Shown here: piece after piece, positions 50,941-61,000 of the stretch | Position numbering within the stretch: position 1 is the first letter of the stretch | Layout of the letters: each line of letters opens with the position of its first letter | Made by a program: the position numbers and the translations under genes | Assembly (NCBI RefSeq): GCF_958295425.1 | Contig: NC_081141.1 | Span: 19,499,180-19,563,179, forward strand | Length of the DNA stretch: 64,000 nucleotides | Source: Solea solea | Taxonomy: Eukaryota; Chordata; Actinopteri; Pleuronectiformes; Soleidae | Reading direction: 5' to 3' | The notes under the pieces: model-generated | The model's input: only the letters and a program-made list of their open reading frames with translations | Databases searched by the model: none | Told to the model about the DNA's origin: nothing

Positions 50941-53900
50941 AAAAAGTCATAGGTTAGTATGTCGTCCAAAATCACTCAAAAAAGTCATAGGTTAGTATGT
51001 CGTCCAAAATGTTACAAAAAAGTCATAGGTTAGTATGTCGTCCAAAATGTGACAAAAAAGTCATAGGTTAGTATGTCGTCCAAAATGTGACAAAAAAGTC
51101 ATAGGTTAGTATGTCGTCCAAAATCACTCAAAAAAGTCATAGGTTAGTATGTCGTCCAAAATGTAACAAAAAAGTCATAGGTTAAGATGTCGTCCAAAAT
51201 GTGACATAAAAGTCATACTTTAGTATGTCGTCCAAAATCACTCAAAAAAGTCATACTATAGTATGTCGTCCAAAATCAATCAAAAAAGTAATAGGTTAGT
51301 ATGTCGTCCAAAATGTGACAAAAAAGTCATACTTTCGTATGTCATCCAAAATTTGACAAAAAAGTCATACTTTAGTATTGCGTCCAAAATCTGAGAAAAA
51401 GTCATAGGTTAGTATGTCGTCCAAAATGTTACAAAAAAGTCATAGGTTAGTATGTCGTTCAAAATGTGACAAAAAAGTCATAGGTTAGTATGTCGTCCAA
51501 AATGTGACAAAAAAGTCATAGGTTAGTATGTCGTCCAAAATGTGACAAAAAAGCCATAGGTTAGTATGTCGTCCAAAATGTGACAAAAAAGTCATACTTT
51601 CGTATGTCGTCCAAAATGTGACAAAAAAGTCATAGGTTAGTATGTCGTCCAAAATCACTCAAAAAGTCATAGGTTAAGATGTCGTCCAAAATGTGACAAA
51701 AAAGTCATACTTTCGTATGTCGTCCAAAATGTGACAAAAAAGTCATAGGTTAGTATGTTGTCCAAAATCACCTAAAAAAAGTCATAGGTTAGTATGTCGT
51801 CCAAAATGTGACAAAAAAGTCATACTTTCGTATGTCATCCAAAATTTGACAAAAAAGTAATACGTTAGTATTGCGTCCAAAATCTGAGAAAAAAAAGTCA
51901 TACTTTCGTATGTCGTCCAAAATGTGACAAAAAAGTCATACTTTCGTATGTCGTCCAAAATGTGACAAAAAAGGTCATAGGTTAGTATGTCGTCCAAAAT
52001 GTGACAAAAAAGTCATAGGTTAGTATGTCGTCCAAAATGTGACAAAAAAGTCATACTTTCGTATGTCGTCCAAAATGTGACAAAAAAGTCATAGGTTAGT
52101 ATGTCGTCCAAAATGTGACAAAAAAGTCATAGGTTAGTATGTCGTCCAAAATGTTACAAAAAAGTCATAGGTTAGTATGTCGTCCAAAATGTGACAAAAA
52201 AGTCATAGGTTAGTATGTCGTCCAAAATGTGACAAAAAAGTCATAGGTTAGTATGTCGTCCAAAATGTTACAAAAAAGTCATAGGTTAGTATGTCGTCCA
52301 AAATGTGACAAAAAAGTCATACTTTCGTATGTCGTCCAAAATGTGACAAAAAAGTCATAGGTTAGTATGTCGTCCAATATCACTCAAAAAAGTCATAGGT
52401 TAGTATGTCGTCCAAAATGTAACAAAAAAGTCATAGGTTAAAATGTCGTCCAAAATGTGACAAAAAAGTCATACTTTCGTATGTCGTCCAAAATGTGACA
52501 AAAAAGTCATAGGTTAGTATGTCTTCCAAAATCACTCAAAAAAGTCATAGGTTAGTATGTCGTCCAAAATGTGACATAAAAGTCATACTTTAGTATGTCG
52601 TCCAAAATCACTCAAAAAAGTCATAGGTTAGTATGTCGTCCAAAATGTGACAAAAAAGTCATACTTTCGTATGTCATCCAAAATTTGACAAAAAATGCAT
52701 ACTTTAGTATTGCGTCCAAAATCTGAGAAAAAGTCATAAGTTAGTATGTCGTCCAAAATGTTACAAAAAAGTCATAGGTTAGTATGTCGTTCAAAATGTG
52801 ACAAAAAAGTCATAGGTTAGTATGTCGTCCAAAATGTGACAAAAAAGTCATACTTTCGTATGTCGTCCAAAATGTGACAAAAAAGTCATAGGTTAGTATG
52901 TCGTCCAAAATCACTCAAAAAGTCATAGGTTAAGATGTCGTCCAAAATGTGACAAAAAAGTCATACTTTCGTATGTCGTCCAAAATGTGACAAAAAAGTA
53001 ATACGTTAGTATTGCGTCCAAAATCTGAGAAAAAAAAGTCATACTTTCGTATGTCGTCCAAAATGTGACAAAAAAGTCATACCTTCGTATGTCGTCCAAA
53101 ATGTGACAAAAAAGTCATAGGTTAAGATGTCATCCAAAATGTGATAAAAAAGTCATAGGTTAAGATGTCATCCAAAATGTGACAAAAAAGTCATACTTTC
53201 GTATGTCGTCCAAAATGTGACAAAAAAGTCATAGGTTAAGATGTCGTCCAAAATGTGACAAAAAAGTCATACTTTCGTATGTCGTCCAAAATGTGACAAA
53301 AAAGTCATAGGTTAGTATGTCGTCCAAAATAACTCAAAAAAGTCATAGGTTAGTATGTCGTCCAAAATTTGACATAAAAGTCATACTTTAGTATGTCGTC
53401 CAAAATCACTCAAAAAAGTCATACTTTCGTATGTCGTCCAAAATGTGACAAAAAAGTCATACTTTCGTATGTCGTCCAAAATCTGAGAAAAAAAAGTCAT
53501 TAATTTCGTATGTCGTCCAAAATGTGACAAAAAAGTCATACTTTCGTATGTCGTCCAAAATGTGACAAAAAAGTCATACTTTCGTATGTCGTCCAAAATG
53601 TGACAAAAAAGTCATAGGTTAGTATGTCGTCCAAAATCACTCAAAAAAGTCATAGGTTAGTATGTCGTCCAAAATGTTACAAAAAAGTCATAGGTTAGTA
53701 TGTCGTCCAAAATGTGACAAAAAAGTCATAGGTTAGTATGTCGTCCAAAATGTGACAAAAAAGTCATAGGTTAGTATGTCGTCCAAAATCACTCAAAAAA
53801 GTCATAGGTTAGTATGTCGTCCAAAATGTAACAAAAAAGTCATAGGTTAAGATGTCGTCCAAAATGTGACAAAAAAGTCATACTTCAGTATGTCGTCCAA

Positions 53901-56900
53901 AATGTGACAAAAAAGTCATAGGTTAGTATGTCGTCCAAAATAACTCAAAAAAGTCATAGGTTGGTATGTCGTCCAAAATTTGACATAAAAGTCATACTTT
54001 AGTATGTCGTCCAAAATCACTCAAAAAAGTCATACTTTAGTATGTCGTCCAAAATCAATCAAAAAAGTAATAGGTTAGTATGTCGTCCAAAATGTGACAA
54101 AAAAGTCATACTTTCGTATGTCATCCAAAATTTGACAAAAAAGTCATACTTTAGTATTGCGTCCAAAATCTGAGAAAAAGTCATAGGTTAGTATGTCGTC
54201 CAAAATGTTACAAAAAAGTCATAGGTTAGTATGTCGTTCAAAATGTGACAAAAAAGTCATAGGTTAGTATGTCGTCCAAAATGTGACAAAAAAGTCATAG
54301 GTTAGTATGTCGTCCAAAATGTGACAAAAAAGCCATAGGTTAGTATGTCGTCCAAAATGTGACAAAAAAGTCATAGGTTAGTATGTCGTCCAAAATGTTA
54401 CAAAAAAGTCATAGGTTAGTATGTCGTCCAAAATGTGACAAAAAAGTCATACTTTCGTATGTCGTCCAAAATGTGACAAAAAAGTCATAGGTTAGTATGT
54501 CGTCCAATATCACTCAAAAAAGTCATAGGTTAGTATGTCGTCCAAAATGTAACAAAAAAGTCATAGGTTAAAATGTCGTCCAAAATGTGACAAAAAAGTC
54601 ATACTTTCGTATGTCGTCCAAAATGTGACAAAAAAGTCATAGGTTAGTATGTCTTCCAAAATCACTCAAAAAAGTCATAGGTTAGTATGTCGTCCAAAAT
54701 GTGACATAAAAGTCATACTTTAGTATGTCGTCCAAAATCACTCAAAAAAGTCATACTTTAGTATGTCGTCCAAAATCACTCAAAAAAGTCATAGGTTAGT
54801 ATGTCGTCCAAAATGTGACAAAAAAGTCATACTTTCGTATGTCATCCAAAATTTGACAAAAAATGCATACTTTAGTATTGCGTCCAAAATCTGAGAAAAA
54901 GTCATAAGTTAGTATGTCGTCCAAAATGTTACAAAAAAGTCATAGGTTAGTATGTCGTTCAAAATGTGACAAAAAAGTCATAGGTTAGTATGTCGTCCAA
55001 AATGTGACAAAAAAGTCATACTTTCGTATGTCGTCCAAAATGTGACAAAAAAGTCATAGGTTAGTATGTCGTCCAAAATCACTCAAAAAGTCATAGGTTA
55101 AGATGTCGTCCAAAATGTGACAAAAAAGTCATACTTTCGTATGTCGTCCAAAATGTGACAAAAAAGTAATACGTTAGTATTGCGTCCAAAATCTGAGAAA
55201 AAAAAGTCATACTTTCGTATGTCGTCCAAAATGTGACAAAAAAGTCATACTTTCGTATGTCGTCCAAAATGTGACAAAAAAGTCATAGGTTAAGATGTCA
55301 TCCAAAATGTGATAAAAAAGTCATAGGTTAAGATGTCATCCAAAATGTGACAAAAAAGTCATACTTTCGTATGTCGTCCAAAATGTGACAAAAAAGTCAT
55401 AGGTTAAGATGTCGTCCAAAATGTGACAAAAAAGTCATACTTTCGTATGTCGTCCAAAATGTGACAAAAAAGTCATAGGTTAGTATGTCGTCCAAAATAA
55501 CTCAAAAAAGTCATAGGTTAGTATGTCGTCCAAAATTTGACATAAAAGTCATACTTTAGTATGTCGTCCAAAATCACTCAAAAAAGTCATACTTTCGTAT
55601 GTCGTCCAAAATGTGACAAAAAAGTCATACTTTCGTATGTCGTCCAAAATCTGAGAAAAAAAAGTCATTAATTTCGTATGTCGTCCAAAATGTGACAAAA
55701 AAGTCATACTTTCGTATGTCGTCCAAAATGTGACAAAAAAGTCATACTTTCGTATGTCGTCCAAAATGTGACAAAAAAGTCATAGGTTAGTATGTCGTCC
55801 AAAATCACTCAAAAAAGTCATAGGTTAGTATGTCGTCCAAAATGTTACAAAAAAGTCATAGGTTAGTATGTCGTCCAAAATGTGACAAAAAAGTCATAGG
55901 TTAGTATGTCGTCCAAAATGTGACAAAAAAGTCATAGGTTAGTATGTCGTCCAAAATCACTCAAAAAAGTCATAGGTTAGTATGTCGTCCAAAATGTGAC
56001 AAAAAAGTCATACTTTCGTATGTCATCCAAAATTTGACAAAAAAGTCATACTTTAGTATTGCGTCCAAAATCTGAGAAAAAGTCATAGGTTAGTATGTCG
56101 TCCAAAATGTTACAAAAAAGTCATAGGTTAGTATGTCGTTCAAAATGTGACAAAAAAGTCATAGGTTAGTATGTCGTCCAAAATGTGACAAAAAAGTCAT
56201 AGGTTAGTATGTCGTCCAAAATGTGACAAAAAAGCCATAGGTTAGTATGTCGTCCAAAATGTGACAAAAAAGTCATACTTTCGTATGTCGTCCAAAATGT
56301 GACAAAAAAGTCATAGGTTAGTATGTCGTCCAAAATCACTCAAAAAGTCATAGGTTAAGATGTCGTCCAAAATGTGACAAAAAAGTCATAGGTTAGTATG
56401 TCGTCCAAAATCACTCAAAAAGTCATAGGTTAAGATGTCGTCCAAAATGTGACAAAAAAGTCATACTTTCGTATGTCGTCCAAAATGTGACAAAAAAGTC
56501 ATAGGTTAGTATGTTGTCCAAAATCACCTAAAAAAAGTCATAGGTTAGTATGTCGTCCAAAATGTGACAAAAAAGTCATACTTTCGTATGTCATCCAAAA
56601 TTTGACAAAAAAGTAATACGTTAGTATTGCGTCCAAAATCTGAGAAAAAAAAGTCATACTTTCGTATGTCGTCCAAAATGTGACAAAAAAGTCATACTTT
56701 CGTATGTCGTCCAAAATGTGACAAAAAAGGTCATAGGTTAGTATGTCGTCCAAAATGTGACAAAAAAGTCATAGGTTAGTATGTCGTCCAAAATGTGATA
56801 AAAAAGTCATAGGTTAGTATGTCGTCCAAAATGTGACAAAAAAGTCATAGGTTAGTATGTCGTCCAAAATGTTACAAAAAAGTCATAGGTTAGTATGTCG

Positions 56901-58400
56901 TCCAAAATGTGACAAAAAAGTCATAGGTTAGTATGTCGTCCAAAATGTTACAAAAAAGTCATAGGTTAGTATGTCGTCCAAAATGTGACAAAAAAGTCAT
57001 ACTTTCGTATGTCGTCCAAAATGTGACAAAAAAGTCATAGGTTAGTATGTCGTCCAAAATCACTCAAAAAAGTCATAGGTTAGTATGTCGTCCAAAATGT
57101 AACAAAAAAGTCATAGGTTAAAATGTCGACCAAAATGTGACAAAAAAGTCATACTTTCGTATGTCGTCCAAAATGTGACAAAAAAGTCATAGGTTAGTAT
57201 GTCGTCCAAAATCACTCAAAAAAGTCATAGGTTAGTATGTCGTCCAAAATGTGACATAAAAGTCATACTTTAGTATGTCGTCCAAAATCACTCAAAAAAG
57301 TCATACTTTAGTATGTCGTCCAAAATCACTCAAAAAAGTCATAGGTTAGTATGTCGTCCAAAATGTGACAAAAAAGTCATACTTTCGTATGTCATCCAAA
57401 ATTTGACAAAAAATGCATACTTTAGTATTGCGTCCAAAATCTGAGAAAAAGTCATAGGTTAGTATGTCGTTCAAAATGTTACAAAAAAGTCATAGGTTAG
57501 TATGTCGTTCAAAATGTGACAAAAAAGTCATAGGTTAGTATGTCGTCCAAAATGTGACAAAAAAGTCATAGGTTAGTATGTCGTCCAAAATGTGACAAAA
57601 AAGCCATAGGTTAGTATGTCGTCCAAAATGTGACAAAAAAGTCATACTTTCGTATGTCGTCCAAAATGTGACAAAAAAGTCATAGGTTAGTCGTCCAAAA
57701 TCACTCAAAAAGTCATAGGTTAAGATGTCGTCCAAAATGTGACAAAAAAGTCATACTTTCGTATGTCGTCCAAAATGTGACAAAAAAGTCATAGGTTAGT
57801 ATGTCATCCAAAATCACTCAAAAAAGTCATAGGTTAGTATGTCGTCCAAAATGTGACAAAAAAGTCATAGTATAGTATGTCGTCCAGAATCACTCAAAAA
57901 AGTCATAGGTTAGTATGTCGTCCAAAATGTGACAAAAAAGTCATAGGTTAGTATGTCGTCCAAAATGTGACAAAAAAGTCATACTTTCGTATGTCATCCA
58001 AAATTTGACAAAAAAGTCATACTTTCGTATGTCATCCAAAATTTGACAAAAAAGTCATACGATAGTATTGCGTCCAAAATCTGAGAAAAAAAAGTCATAC
58101 TTTCGTATGTCATCCAAAATGTGACAAAATAGTCATACATTCGTATGTCGTCCAAAATCTGAGAAAAAAAAGTCATACTTTCGTATGTCGTCCAAAATGT
58201 GACAAAAAAGTCATAGGTTAGTATGTCGTCCAAAATGTGACAAAAAAGTCATACGTTCGTATGTCGTCCAAAATGTGACAAAAAAGTCATACTTTCGTAT
58301 GTCGTCCAAAATGTGACAAAAAAGTCATACTTTCGTATGTCGTCCAAAATGTGACAAAAAAGTCATAGGTTAGTATGTCTTCCAAAATGTGACAAAAAAG
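50941..58400. repeat. Satellite zone III: 2168-bp higher-order repeat
   Basis: Two private changes recur together with the same offset: GTCATTAATTTCG at about 53496 and 55664, and AAAATGCATACTTTAG at about 52692 and 54860, both 2168 bp apart (57 monomers plus 2). A third GCATAC copy is near 57414. AAAAGGTCATAGG occurs at about 51970 and 56727. A monomer with an internal deletion lies near 57688. Confidence 0.8.
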
Positions 58401-61000
58401 TCATAGGTTAGTATGTCGTCCAAAATGTGACAAAAAAGCCATAGGTTAGTATGTCGTCCAAAATGTGACAAAAAAGTCATACTTTCGTATGTCGTCCAAA
58501 ATGTGACAAAAAAGTCATACTTTCGTATGTCGTCCAAAATGTGACAAAAAAGTCATAGGTTAGTATGTCGTCCAAAATGTGACAAAAAAGTCATACTTTC
58601 GTATGTCGTCCAAAATGTGACAAAAAAGTCATAGGTTAGTATGTCGTCCAAAATCACTCAAAAAGTCATAGGTTAAGATGTCGTCCAAAATGTGACAAAA
58701 AAGTCATACTTTCGTATGTCGTCCAAAATGTGACAAAAAAGTCATACTTTAGTATGTCGTCCAAAATCACTCAAAAAAGTCATAGGTTAGTATGTCGTCC
58801 AAAATTTGACATGAAAGTCATACTTAAGTATGTCGTCCAAAATCACTGAAAAAAGTCATAGGTTAGTATGTCGTCCAAAATGTGACAAAAAAGTCATAGG
58901 TTAGTATGTCGTCCAAAATGTTACAAAAAAGTCATAGGTTAGTATGTCGTCCAAAATGTGACAAAAAAGTTATACTTTCGTATGTCGTCCAAAATGTGAC
59001 AAAAAAGTCATAGGTTAGTATGTCGTCCAAAATCACTCAAAAAGTCATAGGTTAAGATGTCGTCCAAAATGTGACAAAAAAGTCATACTTTCGTATGTCG
59101 TCCAAAATGTGACAAAAAAGTCATACTTAAGTATGTCGTCCAAAATGTGACAAAAAAGTCATACTTTAGTATGTCGTCCAAAATCACTCAAAAAAGTCAT
59201 AGGTTAGTATGTCGTCCAAAATGTGACAAAAAAGTCATAGGTTAGTATGTCGTCCAAAATGTTACAAAAAAGTCATAGGTTAGTATGTCGTCCAAAATGT
59301 GACAAAAAAGTCATACTTTCGTATGTCGTCCAAAATGTGACAAAAAAGTCATACTTTCGTATGTCGTCCAAAATGTGACAAAAAAGTCATAGGTTAGTAT
59401 GTCGTCCAAAATGTGACAAAAAAGTCATACTTTCGTATGTCGTCCAAAATGTGACAAAAAAGTCATAGGTTAGTATGTCGTCCAAAATCACTCAAAAAGT
59501 CATAGGTTAAGATGTCGTCCAAAATGTGACAAAAAAGTCATACTTTCGTATGTCGTCCAAAATGTGACAAAAAAGTCATACTTTAGTATGTCGTCCAAAA
59601 TCACTCAAAAAAGTCATAGGTTAGTATGTCGTCCAAAATTTGACATGAAAGTCATACTTAAGTATGTCGTCCAAAATCACTGAAAAAAGTCATAGGTTAG
59701 TATGTCGTCCAAAATGTGACAAAAAAGTCATAGGTTAGTATGTCGTCCAAAATGTTACAAAAAAGTCATAGGTTAGTATGTCGTCCAAAATGTGACAAAA
59801 AAGTCATACTTTCGTATGTCGTCCAAAATGTGACAAAAAAGTCATAGGTTAGTATGTCGTCCAAAATCACTCAAAAAGTCATAGGTTAAGATGTCGTCCA
59901 AAATGTGACAAAAAAGTCATACTTTCGTATGTCGTCCAAAATGTGACAAAAAAGTCATACTTTCGTATGTCGTCCAAAATGTGACAAAAAAGTCATACTT
60001 AAGTATGTCGTCCAAAATGTGACAAAAAAGTCATACTTTAGTATGTCGTCCAAAATGTGACAAAAAAGTCATAGGTTAGTATGTCGTCCAAAATGTGACA
60101 AAAAAGTCATAGGTTAGTATGTCGTCCAAAATGTTACAAAAAAGTCATAGGTTAGTATGTCGTCCAAAATGTGACAAAAAAGTCATACTTTCGTATGTCG
60201 TCCAAAATGTGACAAAAAAGTCATAGGTTAGTATGTCGTCCAAAATCACTCAAAAAGTCATAGGTTAAGATGTCGTCCAAAATGTGACAAAAAAGTCATA
60301 CTTTCGTATGTCGTCCAAAATGTGACAAAAAAGTCATACTTTAGTATGTCGTCCAAAATCACTCAAAAAAGTCATAGGTTAGTATGTCGTCCAAAATTTG
60401 ACATGAAAGTCATACTTAAGTATGTCGTCCAAAATCACTGAAAAAAGTCATAGGTTAGTATGTCGTCCAAAATGTGACAAAAAAGTCATAGGTTAGTATG
60501 TCGTCCAAAATGTTACAAAAAAGTCATAGGTTAGTATGTCGTCCAAAATGTTACAAAAAAGTCATAGGTTAGTATGTCGTCCAAAATGTGACAAAAAAGT
60601 CATACTTTCGTATGTCGTCCAAAATGTGACAAAAAAGTCATAGGTTAGTATGTCGTCCAAAATCACTCAAAAAGTCATAGGTTAAGATGTCGTCCAAAAT
60701 GTGACAAAAAAGTCATACTTTCGTATGTCGTCCAAAATGTGACAAAAAAGTCATAGGTTAGTATGTTGTCCAAAATCACTCAAAAAAGTCATTGGTTAGT
60801 ATATCGTCCAAAATGTGACAAAAAAGTCATAGGTTAGTATGTCGTCCAAAATCACTCAAAAAGTCATAGGTTAAGATGTCGTCCAAAATGTGACAAAAAA
60901 GTCATACTTTCGTATGTCGTCCAAAATGAGACAAAAAAGCCATAGGTTAGTATGTCGTCCAAAATCACTCAAAAAAGTCATAGGTTAGTATGTCGTCCAA
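58401..61000. repeat. Satellite zone IV: short higher-order repeat with a perfect palindromic core
   Basis: The marker AAAATTTGACATGAAAG starts at 58801, 59635 and 60393 (spacings 834 and 758, i.e. 22 and 20 monomers less two bases). It is followed each time by the core CATACTTAAGTATG, a perfect 14-bp palindrome. Confidence 0.8.
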
